DNA from: Enterococcus saigonensis
GTDB taxonomy: Bacteria; Bacillota; Bacilli; Lactobacillales; Enterococcaceae
Reading direction: 5' to 3'
Length of the DNA: 64,000 bases
Assembly: GCF_011397115.1 (NCBI RefSeq)
Contig: NZ_AP022822.1
Coordinates: 439,001 to 503,000, forward strand
Shown one piece after another: positions 50,905 through 60,172 of the stretch. Position 1 is the first letter of the stretch. Every line of letters starts with the position of its first letter. Under the pieces are notes generated by a model, which saw only the letters and a program-made list of their open reading frames with translations, searched no databases and was not told where the DNA came from. The position numbers were made by a program, and so were the translations under genes.

Positions 50905-51924
50905 TTAAGATAATTTGGTTAAATCTAAAACGGTTTCTCGTTGGATAAGTTGATGAGGAACAATAACTTTAATTCCATCTGTAATGTGCTGATTAATTTG
51001 TTCAATTAATTTTTGAGTTGCCATTTTTCCTAGCCGGGCTACATCAATATCAAGGCTAGTGATATACGGATGAACAAGAGTTGAAAAAATTGAATTATTG
51101 AAACTAATTAAAGATAAATCATCGGGGATTTTTTTACCGTAAATTTGAGCTAATTGCATAATTCGCATTGCAAACAAATCATCAATAACTACCAAAGCTG
51201 TTGCTTTGGTATCTTCTAAAATATCTTCAAAAGCAACATAATCTTCAGGAGTTTCAAACTTAACCGCTGTATGTGTCGTAAGATTGGCCATCATTAAAGC
51301 TTTTTGATAACCAAAATAGCGCTCAAAATAAAGATTTTCTCGCGTTGTATTTGTAGCAAATAAGATATTGCTGTGCCCACGAGCAATTAAATATTCTGTT
51401 GCTTGTTTTCCAAGTAATTGATTGTCATTATCAACAAAAACGATTTCGCTTTCGTTTTGATAAGGTTGCCCGATGAGTGTAAAAGGAATTTTATTGTCAA
51501 ACAAGTAGGCAATAACGGGATCGTGATTATCAGAATAAGTTAAGATGAAACCGTCCACTTGTTTTTGTAGATGCATTCGTTTGACATTTTCTAAAAGAGT
51601 CTCAAAATCTGGTGCCGAAGCAACAGCTACAGACATCTGATACGTACTCGCTTCTTCGTTAACCGCTTCGATTGTCTCTAAATAAAAAGGGTTCCCTAGA
51701 CGTTCTTTTGAATCTAAAGGAGGCAAAATAATGCCGATTGCGCTAGCAATTTGTTTCCCTAGATTACGCGCTGTCACGTTGGGAACGTAGCCTAAGTCTT
51801 TCATAACTTTCCGGACTTTTTTCTTAGTTTCTTCGGAAATACTGGCATGGTCATTGATGACTCGAGAAACCGTCGAAGTAGCTACGCCGGCTTTTTTGGC
51901 GACATCTTTTACAGTAATGCTCAT
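50905..51924 (-). CDS. malR: LacI family repressor of the maltose genes
   Basis: The 339-residue protein starts with the LacI headpiece (VKDVAKKAGVATSTVSRVINDH, hinge LGYVPNVTARNLGKQ) and continues as a periplasmic-binding-protein-like sensor domain. Its position directly after the maltose phosphorylase gene, and LacI-type operators in the phosphorylase/malT control region, make it the MalR repressor. The inducer is likely maltose or a related compound. A terminator (52051-52081) lies between the phosphorylase and this gene, so it probably also has its own promoter. Confidence 0.88.
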   Translation of the reverse strand: MSITVKDVAKKAGVATSTVSRVINDHASISEETKKKVRKVMKDLGYVPNVTARNLGKQIASAIGIILPPLDSKERLGNPFYLETIEAVNEEASTYQMSVAVASAPDFETLLENVKRMHLQKQVDGFILTYSDNHDPVIAYLFDNKIPFTLIGQPYQNESEIVFVDNDNQLLGKQATEYLIARGHSNILFATNTTRENLYFERYFGYQKALMMANLTTHTAVKFETPEDYVAFEDILEDTKATALVVIDDLFAMRIMQLAQIYGKKIPDDLSLISFNNSIFSTLVHPYITSLDIDVARLGKMATQKLIEQINQHITDGIKVIVPHQLIQRETVLDLTKLS

Positions 51925-52050
51925 TGGTCTCCCCCCTGTTTTGTTTTGAAATAACTTCTTTTGCTATCATAGCAATTTTGATGGTAGAAAACTAGCCAAA
52001 TTCGTTATTCTGGATAGAGATTTTCTAGCTTTTATTGTCCTCGCTTAATT

Positions 52051-52081
52051 CAAAAGGAAAACGCCCGCAGTTTGCGGGCGT
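52051..52081 (-). terminator. Terminator between maltose phosphorylase and malR
   Basis: ACGCCCGCA (52061-52069) and TGCGGGCGT (52073-52081) pair perfectly; on the minus strand TTTTCCTTTT follows. Confidence 0.85.
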
Positions 52082-52090
52082 ATGAATAAC

Positions 52091-54358
52091 TTAATGGGTT
52101 ATCGGCGCTGTGATTTCGTCTGCTAACTCATAATTTTTATTGTAGAGAGTTACCGCAATTTTATCTCCTGCAATAAGTTTTAACGTTACGTGTTCTTTAG
52201 TGACAGTCACAGCTAACAGTCTGCCGCGATAATTGATATGAAAAGCATAACTGTCCCATTTACTTGGTAAAAATGGTGCAAAACGCAATGTTTTTTGATC
52301 GGTTTTCATTTGAGCAAAACCTTGTACGATAGCAAGCCAGCTACCAGTCATTGACGTAATGTGCAAACCATCTTCAGTATCGTTATTATAATTATCTAAG
52401 TCCAAGCGAGCGGTACGTTCATACATTTCCAATGCCTTTTCTTCCATTCCTAGTTCGGCTGCCAAAATCGCATGAATGCTGGCAGATAGAGAAGATTCAT
52501 GAACGGTCATTGGCTCGTAGAAATTAAAGTTTCTGCGTTTTTCTTCCATAGTAAATTGATCAGAGAAATAATAAATTCCTTGTAAAACATCTGCTTGTTT
52601 GATAAAACAAGAGCGCAAAATTTTATCCCAAGACCAGTGTTGATTTAAAGGTAAGTCGGTAGGATCTAAATCAGCTACAGGCATTAAGTCCTTATCTAAG
52701 AATGTATCGTGTTGAACGAAAACGCCCAGTTCATCATCAAAAGGTAAATACATATTCGTGATAATAGCTTCCCATTTATCTTGTTCTGTCTTACTTATGG
52801 TAACAGGAGTATCATTTTCAAAGCGACGATAACTTGTCAAAGTATATTTCATACACCAAGCCGCCAACATATTGGTGTACCAGTTGTTATTAATATTGTT
52901 TTCGTATTCGTTAGGACCAGTTACTCCGTGAATCATATATTTTTGGTGCCGTTTTGAATAATGAACGCGATCTGCCCAAAAACGAGAGATAGCTGTCAAA
53001 ACTTCTAAGCCTTCTTTTTGTAAATAAGTTTCATCACCGGTGTAGTTTGTGTAGTTGTAAATCGCATAAGCGATAGAGCCGTTTCGATGAATTTCTTCAA
53101 AAGTGATTTCCCACTCGTTATGACATTCAATTCCAGTAAAAGTTACCATGGGATATAAGGCACCAGCTAAACCTTGTTTTTGTGCATTAATATGTGCCTC
53201 TGGTAATTGATTGTGACGATATTTTAAAAGGTTTCTTGTTACGTCTGGTTTTGCTAGCGCCAAATAAAGGGGAACGGCATAAGCTTCGGTGTCCCAGTAA
53301 GTTGCGCCACCGTATTTTTCACCAGTAAAGCCTTTAGGGCCAATATTTAATCGTTCATCATCGCCATAATAGGTTGAAAATAGTTGGAACAAGTTAAAAC
53401 GAATTCCCTGTTGTGCTGCAGGGTCGCCATCAATCACAACGTCTGCTAGTTCCCAACGTTTCTGCCATGCTTCAATTTGCTCTTTTTTTAAAGTATCAAA
53501 AGATTCATTATAAGTAGCTAATAATTCAGCAGCCTTAGTTACTTGATGTTCTTCAGCAATATCTCGGCTAGTTAAAATAATAACTCGTTTTTCAAAGCTA
53601 ATCGTTTCACCGGCTTTAACTTCATAGGAAAATGAATCCGAAATTGCTAAAGGTGCAGTAAGCGTTTTAAGCGAATCTCGATTGTGTTTCATCATAGCTG
53701 TGATGCTGAAACGTTCAATTCCAAAGTTATTCGGTATTGTTTGAACCGTTAAATAGGTGCCTGTATTTTTTTTGCCACTGGCTTTTTCTTCCCAGAACAG
53801 TTCATCATAATTACTGTCTTCATTTCGAACATTACTATCTAATGCGGAGTCAATGGTAATTGTAGCGCTACCTGTTATTACTTCTGCCGTAACTTTTAAT
53901 ACTGCCAATTCCTTTTTAGTAATTGATAAAAAGCGTTCAAAGTTGAAACGTACAGTCGCATTAGCCACTTTCACAGTAAAACGACGGGTTAAAATACCAT
54001 TTTGCATATCCAGTTCTAAATAAAAGTCTTCATAAGGAATAGTTGCTAAGTCAATAGTTGTATTATTGACCTTAATAGTTAAGCTCAAAAAATTAACGGC
54101 ATTGATTACTTTTCCAAAGTAATCAGGATAACCATTTTTCCACCAACCAACTCGCGTTTTATCCGGATACCAAACGCCGGCTAAATAAGTCCCTAAATGA
54201 TGGTCTCCAGAATATTGTTCTTCAAAATTTCCGCGCATTCCCATATACCCGTTTCCGATACTGGTTAATGATTCTTGTAAGCGTCGGTTTTGTTTATCTA
54301 AAGTTTTCGTAGCGATTTTCCATGGATGAATGTCGAATAAACGCTGTATCTGTTTCAT
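52091..54358 (-). CDS. malP: Maltose phosphorylase (GH65)
   Basis: The 755-residue GH65 enzyme splits maltose with phosphate into glucose and beta-glucose-1-phosphate in the cytoplasm. The N-terminal beta-sandwich begins with GNGYMGMRGNFEE. The (alpha/alpha)6 catalytic domain holds GGATYWDTEAYAVP and the general acid Glu in VTGPNEYENNINNN. Length matches the family. It is the first gene of the minus-strand arm of the mal locus; the beta-phosphoglucomutase gene usually next to it is absent here. Confidence 0.94.
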   Translation of the reverse strand: MKQIQRLFDIHPWKIATKTLDKQNRRLQESLTSIGNGYMGMRGNFEEQYSGDHHLGTYLAGVWYPDKTRVGWWKNGYPDYFGKVINAVNFLSLTIKVNNTTIDLATIPYEDFYLELDMQNGILTRRFTVKVANATVRFNFERFLSITKKELAVLKVTAEVITGSATITIDSALDSNVRNEDSNYDELFWEEKASGKKNTGTYLTVQTIPNNFGIERFSITAMMKHNRDSLKTLTAPLAISDSFSYEVKAGETISFEKRVIILTSRDIAEEHQVTKAAELLATYNESFDTLKKEQIEAWQKRWELADVVIDGDPAAQQGIRFNLFQLFSTYYGDDERLNIGPKGFTGEKYGGATYWDTEAYAVPLYLALAKPDVTRNLLKYRHNQLPEAHINAQKQGLAGALYPMVTFTGIECHNEWEITFEEIHRNGSIAYAIYNYTNYTGDETYLQKEGLEVLTAISRFWADRVHYSKRHQKYMIHGVTGPNEYENNINNNWYTNMLAAWCMKYTLTSYRRFENDTPVTISKTEQDKWEAIITNMYLPFDDELGVFVQHDTFLDKDLMPVADLDPTDLPLNQHWSWDKILRSCFIKQADVLQGIYYFSDQFTMEEKRRNFNFYEPMTVHESSLSASIHAILAAELGMEEKALEMYERTARLDLDNYNNDTEDGLHITSMTGSWLAIVQGFAQMKTDQKTLRFAPFLPSKWDSYAFHINYRGRLLAVTVTKEHVTLKLIAGDKIAVTLYNKNYELADEITAPITH

Positions 54359-54393
54359 TTTATAATCCTCCCTGTGTGCTTTTGTTAAGTAAA

Positions 54394-54422
54394 TAATAAA
54401 CGCAATCGTTTGCGTTAGTCAA
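54394..54422 (-). promoter_or_regulatory. malP promoter with a LacI-type operator in its spacer
   Basis: On the minus strand TTGACT (54422-54417), a 17-base spacer and TTATTA (54399-54394). The spacer plus one base is AACGCAAACGATTGCGTT (54416-54399), a match to the MalR-type operator CGCAANCGNTTGCG. Binding would block RNA polymerase directly. Confidence 0.8.
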
Positions 54423-54450
54423 GTGATAATTTGCAAAAGTTTGCAAGAAA

Positions 54451-54470
54451 TTTATGACCAGTGTCATAAA
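54451..54470. promoter_or_regulatory. Perfect palindrome resembling a Crp/Fnr site
   Basis: TTTATGAC (54451-54458), CAGT and GTCATAAA (54463-54470) form a perfect 8+4+8 palindrome. It lies about 73 bases upstream of the predicted malP start and 139 upstream of malT. Just before it, TTGCAAA.AG.TTTGCAA (54431-54446) is another inverted repeat. Confidence 0.5.
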
Positions 54471-54564
54471 AAGTTATCTTTATAAGAAATTATTTGGTTT
54501 CATCTATCTACGCTGGATAAAAAAGTTCGTAAAAAATATTCTTGTCTAAAAATTAAGTTTTGAC

Positions 54565-54593
54565 TTTACAGCAAAAAAAGTCTTCGCTATAAT
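54565..54593 (+). promoter_or_regulatory. malT promoter
   Basis: TTTACA (54565-54570), a 17-base spacer and TATAAT (54588-54593). Confidence 0.7.
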
Positions 54594-54601
54594 AATTACA
54601 A

Positions 54602-54616
54602 CGAAACCGATTGCAT
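54602..54616 (+). promoter_or_regulatory. LacI/CcpA-type operator at the malT start site
   Basis: CGAAACCGATTGCAT lies at about +3 to +17 of the predicted malT transcript. It has the central CG and TTGCA half of MalR/cre operators and could act as a roadblock. The left half is weak. Confidence 0.55.
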
Positions 54617-54686
54617 TACAATTTGCAATTGTGAATAGTCATAGATGCACTAATAAAAAAGGAAAGTAATAGAGGAGTGAAGAGAA

Positions 54687-56879
54687 GTGAAAGAAAATCT
54701 GAAAAAATTAGTTAGTTTTGAGTTTTGGCAAAAATTTGGGAAAGCATTAATGGTTGTAATCGCAGTTATGCCTGCAGCAGGTTTGATGATAAGTATTGGA
54801 AAAACGATTCCAATGATTAATCCAGATCTGGCAGCTTTAGTTACAACCGGGGGTGTCATTGAAAATATTGGCTGGGCAATTATTGGGAATCTACATATTT
54901 TATTCGCATTAGCCATTGGGGGAAGTTGGGCAAAAGAAAAAGCAGGTGGTGCTTTTGCTGCAGGCCTATCGTTTATTTTAATCAATCGGATTACAGGTGC
55001 AATTTTTGGCGTCACAAGTGATATGCTTGCTGATCCAGAAGCAATGACGAAAACTTTATTTGGTACTAAAATTATGGTAAATGGTTTTTTCACGAGTGTC
55101 CTAGAAGCACCTGCGTTAAACATGGGGGTTTTCGTCGGTATTATTGCGGGATTTGTGGGTGCAACTGCGTATAATAAATATTACAATTTTCGGAAATTAC
55201 CAGACGCGCTGGCTTTTTTCAACGGCAAACGTTTCGTGCCATTTGTCGTTATTTTCCGTTCTATTTTGGTTTCGTTAGTTTTAGCAATTGTTTGGCCAAT
55301 CATTCAAGCAGGGATTAATAACTTTGGTCTGTGGATTGCTCAATCACAAGAGACAGCACCGGTTTTGGCGCCGTTTTTATATGGGACATTGGAACGTTTA
55401 CTGTTACCATTTGGCTTACATCATATGTTAACAATTCCGATTAACTATACGGAATTAGGCGGGGCTTATACGATTATGTCTGGCGCACAAGCAGGGCAAC
55501 AAGTTTTTGGACAAGATCCTCTGTGGTTAGCATGGGCTACTGACTTAGTAAACTTAAAAGGTCAAGGAGATATGTCACAGTATGAATATGTCTTGAATCA
55601 TTTTACACCAGCACGTTTTAAAGTTGGACAAATGATTGGTGCTTCTGGTATTTTGATGGGATTAGCTTTTGCGATGTATCGGAACGTTGATAAAGATAAA
55701 CGTGGGGCATACAAATCAATGTATCTTTCAGCAGCACTGGCAGTTTTTTTAACCGGGGTAACTGAACCCCTTGAATTTATGTTTATGTTTGCAGCCGTAC
55801 CCCTTTACGGTGTTTATGCGGTTATTCAAGGTGCGGCCTTTGCAATGGCTGATATCGTTCATTTGCGGGTCCACTCATTTGGGAATATTGAATTATTGAC
55901 ACGGACACCGATGGCGCTAAAAGCAGGTTTAGGCGGTGATCTTTTTAACTTTATATGGGTGACAATTGTCTTTGGTGTTGTCATGTTTTTCATCGCTAAC
56001 TTTTTAATTAAGAAATTCAATTTTGCTACACCAGGTCGTAATGGAAATTATGAAAATGATAATAAGACAGACCCAGGTACAGGAGAAGTAACCGCTGACG
56101 GTTCCCTTGATCCAAACTCACAGATCGTAAAAGTGATTAATCTATTGGGTGGAAAAGAAAATATTGTGGATGTAGATGCATGTATGACACGTCTGCGAGT
56201 TTCAGTCAAAAATCCCGCTCAAGTTGGCACGGAATCAGATTGGAAAAATGCTGGAGCCATGGGATTATTGGTTAAAGATAAAGGTGTTCAAGCCGTTTAC
56301 GGTCCTAAAGCTGATATTTTAAAATCTGATATTCAAGATGCTATTGATTCTGGGGTGGCAATTCCTAAAACAAATGCAGTAACAGAACATACCACAAAAA
56401 AATTACCAAAAGAATTTAAGGGAATAATCGAGCCAATCATCAATGTAGCTGATGGTAAAGTGAAAGATATTACCGAAGTAAACGACCCTGTTTTCTCGCA
56501 GAAAATGATGGGGGACGGTTTTGGCGTAGAGCCAACTACTGGAATTGTTTACGCTCCGGTTTCTGGAATAGTTACAAGTGTCTTTCCAACTAAGCATGCG
56601 CTGGGATTACTAACGGATAATGGTTTAGAAGTATTGGTGCATATGGGAATTGATACTGTTGATTTAAAAGGGGCGCCATTTACGGTTAATGTCAAAGATG
56701 GTGACAAAGTTTCAGCTGGTGATAAAATTGCTCAAATGGATTTAGCAGCAATTCAAGAAGCTGGTAAACAAACAACAATTATTGTTGTCTTTACCAATGC
56801 AGACGAAATTAAATCTGTAACTTTAGAAAAGACAGGTGAAATTTTGAGTAAGACAGAAGTTGCAAACGTTGAATTGTAA
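54687..56879 (+). CDS. malT: Maltose PTS permease EIICBA
   Basis: The 730-residue glucose-family PTS protein has all three domains. EIIC spans ~10-435 with about ten helices. EIIB spans ~465-545 with phosphocysteine C499 (VDVDACMTRLRVSV). EIIA spans ~590-720 with phosphohistidine H652 (LVHMGIDTVDLKG). It imports maltose as maltose-6'-phosphate. The location divergent from maltose phosphorylase, and followed by mapP, is the same as for MalT of E. faecalis. Control is by the operator near its start site. Confidence 0.93.
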   Translation: MKENLKKLVSFEFWQKFGKALMVVIAVMPAAGLMISIGKTIPMINPDLAALVTTGGVIENIGWAIIGNLHILFALAIGGSWAKEKAGGAFAAGLSFILINRITGAIFGVTSDMLADPEAMTKTLFGTKIMVNGFFTSVLEAPALNMGVFVGIIAGFVGATAYNKYYNFRKLPDALAFFNGKRFVPFVVIFRSILVSLVLAIVWPIIQAGINNFGLWIAQSQETAPVLAPFLYGTLERLLLPFGLHHMLTIPINYTELGGAYTIMSGAQAGQQVFGQDPLWLAWATDLVNLKGQGDMSQYEYVLNHFTPARFKVGQMIGASGILMGLAFAMYRNVDKDKRGAYKSMYLSAALAVFLTGVTEPLEFMFMFAAVPLYGVYAVIQGAAFAMADIVHLRVHSFGNIELLTRTPMALKAGLGGDLFNFIWVTIVFGVVMFFIANFLIKKFNFATPGRNGNYENDNKTDPGTGEVTADGSLDPNSQIVKVINLLGGKENIVDVDACMTRLRVSVKNPAQVGTESDWKNAGAMGLLVKDKGVQAVYGPKADILKSDIQDAIDSGVAIPKTNAVTEHTTKKLPKEFKGIIEPIINVADGKVKDITEVNDPVFSQKMMGDGFGVEPTTGIVYAPVSGIVTSVFPTKHALGLLTDNGLEVLVHMGIDTVDLKGAPFTVNVKDGDKVSAGDKIAQMDLAAIQEAGKQTTIIVVFTNADEIKSVTLEKTGEILSKTEVANVEL

Positions 56880-56884
56880 AGAAA

Positions 56885-56927
56885 AGATTGCGCTCAAAGA
56901 CGATGTCTTTGAGCACAATCTTTTTTC
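56885..56927 (+). terminator. malT terminator
   Basis: AGATTG.GCTCAAAGAC pairs with GTCTTTGAGC.CAATCT, then T6. Confidence 0.9.
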
Positions 56928-56983
56928 TCTGCCATTAAAAAATGTGCTATTCTCTAATAAGATAGCAAGATAGGAGTAATGAA

Positions 56984-57796
56984 ATGAAATTATTAACTTT
57001 AAATTGCCATAGTTGGTTGGAGGAAAATCAAATAGAAAAATTAACACAACTCGTTGAAAATATTGTGAAAAATGATTATGATGTCATCTGCTTACAAGAA
57101 GTCAACCAATTGCTTACAAGTAATGGAGCTATTTTGAATGATTGGTTTATTCCTAGTACTACTGATGCTGAGATTCATGAAGATAATTTTGCATTGCGCC
57201 TACAAGAACAATTGCAATGCTTAGATAAGGAATATTATTGGTCTTGGTGTTATAACCATATTGGCTATGGTCGATTTCATGAAGGTGTAGCAATTTTAGC
57301 CAAGGCACCTTTTATTGCCAAAGATGCTTTAATATCAGAAATACAAGATGTAGCAGATTATCATACACGCAGAATTTTAACTGCCTTAACAGAAGTTGAC
57401 GGGCAATTGGTTCAAGTTGTCAGTGGTCATTTTTCTTGGTGGGAAGAAGGCTTTCCTTTTGAATGGAGACAAATTCAAACCTTTTTGGCAGATAATCCCT
57501 ATCCGTTAATCTTGATGGGAGACTTTAATAATCCTGCTGATAGCAATGGGTACAATCTTATCATGAAAAGTGGTTGGCAACTTCAAGATAGTTTTCGTGC
57601 TGCAAAACAAACAAGTGGAGAAGAAACAACATTAGCAAAAATTGCAGGCTGGGAAGAAAGCAATGGCGAAAGAATTGATTACGTCTTTTTAACGTCAGAA
57701 TTTAAAGTGTTAAATCACCAAGTCATTTTTACTGGTAACAAAACGCCTCTTATCAGTGACCATTTTGGTGTTTTTGTTGAAGCACAATGGAAATAA
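56984..57796 (+). CDS. mapP: Maltose-6'-phosphate phosphatase
   Basis: This 270-residue protein of the endonuclease/exonuclease/phosphatase fold has LLTLNCHSW, ICLQEVNQ, the HFSWW block, LMGDFNNPAD and the final SDHFGVF; the Asn, Glu, Asp and His metal and catalytic residues are present. In E. faecalis the gene directly after malT is MapP, which dephosphorylates maltose-6'-phosphate so that maltose phosphorylase can act. Same fold as I recall and same position here make this the best call. AGGAG precedes the ATG. Confidence 0.82.
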   Translation: MKLLTLNCHSWLEENQIEKLTQLVENIVKNDYDVICLQEVNQLLTSNGAILNDWFIPSTTDAEIHEDNFALRLQEQLQCLDKEYYWSWCYNHIGYGRFHEGVAILAKAPFIAKDALISEIQDVADYHTRRILTALTEVDGQLVQVVSGHFSWWEEGFPFEWRQIQTFLADNPYPLILMGDFNNPADSNGYNLIMKSGWQLQDSFRAAKQTSGEETTLAKIAGWEESNGERIDYVFLTSEFKVLNHQVIFTGNKTPLISDHFGVFVEAQWK

Positions 57797-57842
57797 AAGA
57801 GCAGCGGACATAGGGTTATACCTAGTCCACTGCTCTTTTAAG
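57793..57842. terminator. Bidirectional terminator after mapP
   Basis: AAAAGAGCAG.GGAC.TAGG pairs with CCTA.GTCC.CTGCTCTTTT. It overlaps the stop codon of the convergent HAD gene. Confidence 0.88.
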
Positions 57843-58515
57843 TGAATTGGTTGATTAAGTTTGTTAAAGCAGGATCAGTAAAATCTTTTATTGCAAGGGT
57901 AACGCCAGGAAACTTGGTTAAAGTTTCTATTTTTTCCGAAGTAGCCACCGCAACAATTTTTGCAGCAGTTGCATGGTAAGCGCTTAATAGTCCGGCTGGA
58001 GCATCTTCAAAAACCACACATTCTGTAGCAGGTAAATTTAAGCGTTGCGCTCCTTTTAAATAAGGGTCAGGGTCAGGTTTGCTAATCATGTTACCATCAT
58101 CATAAACTACCTTCTCCATAGTAAACCAGCGTTTTAGATTTAGCGTTTCAAAATAAAAATCTAAATTAGTCTTTCCAGAAGCTGTAGCGATGGTAAAAGG
58201 AATTTCTTTTTCTTGTAATAATGTCAAAAACTCTGGTACACCCTTTAAGAGGGCATAATTTGGATCCGCTAGGCAAAGATTGCGGTACAATGCTTCTTTT
58301 TTTTCGGCATAGTCTGCTACTTCTTGGAATGTTAAGGGACGTTTAAAAACATATTCTAATGTGTGCTGGGCGTTTTTGCCGTGAAAATATTTTGCAAAAT
58401 CTGATTGAGAAATAGGATTTCCTGTCACGTTGGTAATAAATGTTTGCCAAGCATCTTCATGTTTTTTTGTATCATCAATTAAAGTGCCGTTAAAATCAAA
58501 AAGAACCCCTTTCAT
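57838..58515 (-). CDS. HAD superfamily hydrolase, phosphoglucomutase/phosphatase-like
   Basis: The 225-residue protein has a HAD core with an alpha-helical cap (about residues 15-85). Motif I is D7-F-N9-G-T, motif II ATASGK, and motif III/IV is SKPDPDPYLKGAQ plus VVFEDAPAGLLSA. The second Asp of DxD, the acid/base in many HAD enzymes, is Asn here. Its place beside the maltose genes suggests sugar phosphates. Beta-phosphoglucomutase is possible but N9 argues against it. AAGGAGG precedes the ATG. Confidence 0.82.
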   Translation of the reverse strand: MKGVLFDFNGTLIDDTKKHEDAWQTFITNVTGNPISQSDFAKYFHGKNAQHTLEYVFKRPLTFQEVADYAEKKEALYRNLCLADPNYALLKGVPEFLTLLQEKEIPFTIATASGKTNLDFYFETLNLKRWFTMEKVVYDDGNMISKPDPDPYLKGAQRLNLPATECVVFEDAPAGLLSAYHATAAKIVAVATSEKIETLTKFPGVTLAIKDFTDPALTNLINQFT

Positions 58516-58581
58516 AATAGCCTCCTTAGTATAAAAAAATTTTGTCTTACTAGCAGTTAATTCTGTTTTGTTTCTAAAAAA

Positions 58582-59379
58582 TTACGTCTTCAATTCCTTG
58601 GCATATAAGGGATTAGCAGAGCGAATTTTATTGGGGAATGCTTTAATAAGGCGAGAGTAGGCAGCTAGGACATCTTTAGGAATAAAAACTGGTGCAATGA
58701 AATTTTTTCCAGCCGGTCCATAGCCGGTGGGGGTATTTTGTAAGCGACTTATTTCCCCTAGTAATAAAGTGATATATGTATCTAGATCCCACATTCCCAT
58801 TAGTTCACGGTCAAATTGAAGCTGATTTTCTTTCAGGATAACTTTTATTTCATAACTCGCGTAATTAACAATCGTAATTTCAGGCGCAAATTTTTGTAGT
58901 GTAGCCCCCATACGTCGTTGCATCGTAGCATCTTGGCATAAAATTACGGACCCATGCGGCAAATGATTATCCGTCAGTATTTTTAGCATATTCGTAATGT
59001 TATTGCCACAATTTGTTGATTGTACTTCTACATAATCTGCTGTTTGTCCCGTTTTTAATTGTAACAGTGCATTGAACATTTCTGCTTCACTAACGTTTTT
59101 TGTTTTTATTTGGTGATAATTGAGCTTAATTTGATGTCTTAATGATTCAGTGGTATGGCCTTGTCCACCGACGATTAGATAATTTTTCGCAATTTTATTT
59201 TCCATCGCCGTAATCATTGTCGCAACACCACCTAAAATAGACCCACCGAACAAAACGAAAGCATCCGCTTTTGGAAAGTTGTATTTTTCCTGCAAGCTGT
59301 TTTGTGTTAATGCTGTAAGATCGCGTTGACTGCAAAAAGTACCTAAAAGGTTAATATCATCAGCAAGTGTGTATGTCAT
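58582..59379 (-). CDS. YdcF-like (DUF218/ElyC-SanA family) protein
   Basis: The 265-residue protein matches the length and layout of E. coli YdcF: an N-terminal helical part, then a DUF218 core with DAFVLFGGSILGG, NYLIVGGQGHTTESLRH, VEVQSTNCGNNITNML and a later PHGSVILCQDATMQRRM. YdcF binds S-adenosylmethionine in vitro, but its role is not known. There is no membrane segment. It is 66 bases upstream of the HAD gene on the same strand and could be co-transcribed. Confidence 0.8.
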   Translation of the reverse strand: MTYTLADDINLLGTFCSQRDLTALTQNSLQEKYNFPKADAFVLFGGSILGGVATMITAMENKIAKNYLIVGGQGHTTESLRHQIKLNYHQIKTKNVSEAEMFNALLQLKTGQTADYVEVQSTNCGNNITNMLKILTDNHLPHGSVILCQDATMQRRMGATLQKFAPEITIVNYASYEIKVILKENQLQFDRELMGMWDLDTYITLLLGEISRLQNTPTGYGPAGKNFIAPVFIPKDVLAAYSRLIKAFPNKIRSANPLYAKELKT

Positions 59380-59476
59380 TGACTACCTTCCTTTACGTAA
59401 ACAGACATAAAAAGAGTTTTAAGGTGAATAAATATATTTATAATTCACACAATGCTCTCTTGTTTTTATTATACGC

Positions 59477-59509
59477 AAAAAAGCAGAACGAGGGGAGCTC
59501 TGCTTTTTT
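59477..59509 (-). terminator. Terminator of the NAD(P)-binding protein gene
   Basis: AAAAAGCAGA and TCTGCTTTTT arms surround a GC-rich loop; T-run on the minus strand. Confidence 0.85.
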
Positions 59510-59539
59510 ATTTATCGTTTTTTATTTATTGAAATTAGA

Positions 59540-60172
59540 TTAATACCAAGCTGGCATAGGTCCATCTGTCCCAGGTTTATTAATGCCAATTGATTGGTTA
59601 GTATAACGTGTAGGATTATTTATAATTTCTGTAACCAAAGTAGCAACACTCTTACGGGAAACCTCCGTCCCATTAAAAAGTTCTCCTTTTTGGGTTAATT
59701 CAAAATTAACTTCATCTTGATTTGTCAGCCAAGCAGGACGAATAATCGTGTAGTTTAAAGGAGAAGTTTCAATGACGTTTGCAGCTGCAGCATAAGTTTC
59801 AAGATAACCGCCATCTAACATTTCATGATTCCATTTACCAAAGTCTCCAGGGACTTCATCGTAAATACCTAGAGTTGAAATCCAGATGATACGTTTTTTA
59901 TTTGCAGTTGTCATTGCTCGGACGATATTTTTTGCTTGGGCTTCAATATTTTGACCAGCTAAATTAGCATATACTATATCGACATCAGTTAATGCACGCG
60001 TAATCGCAGCAAAATTAGTTGCATCTCCTTCAATAACTTCTTCGTTATCTCCAATATTTTCGATTCGGCTAGCGTTACGCAAAAATAAGCGAAGACTCAC
60101 GTGTTTTGTTGCCAACATTTCCCGGACGAGTTGGGCAATTTTTCCGTTGGCGCCTAAAATCAAAATTTTCAT
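59540..60172 (-). CDS. NAD(P)-binding atypical short-chain dehydrogenase (NmrA-like)
   Basis: Start ATG 60172 follows GAGGTG; the GTG at 60181 is inside that site. The 210-residue protein has the dinucleotide motif GANGKIAQLVRE at the N-terminus and an atypical SDR fold (VYANLAGQN, IIWISTLGIYDEV, YTIIRPAWLTN). These proteins often act as NAD(P)H sensors or quinone/nitrogen-signal reductases. The gene lies downstream of the Crp/Fnr-type regulator on the same strand. Confidence 0.85.
   Translation of the reverse strand: MKILILGANGKIAQLVREMLATKHVSLRLFLRNASRIENIGDNEEVIEGDATNFAAITRALTDVDIVYANLAGQNIEAQAKNIVRAMTTANKKRIIWISTLGIYDEVPGDFGKWNHEMLDGGYLETYAAAANVIETSPLNYTIIRPAWLTNQDEVNFELTQKGELFNGTEVSRKSVATLVTEIINNPTRYTNQSIGINKPGTDGPMPAWY

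Noticed and set aside
57838..58515. Calling the HAD protein beta-phosphoglucomutase
   Set aside because: Motif I lacks the second Asp (DFN) needed for the mutase acid/base step, so the name is not supported.
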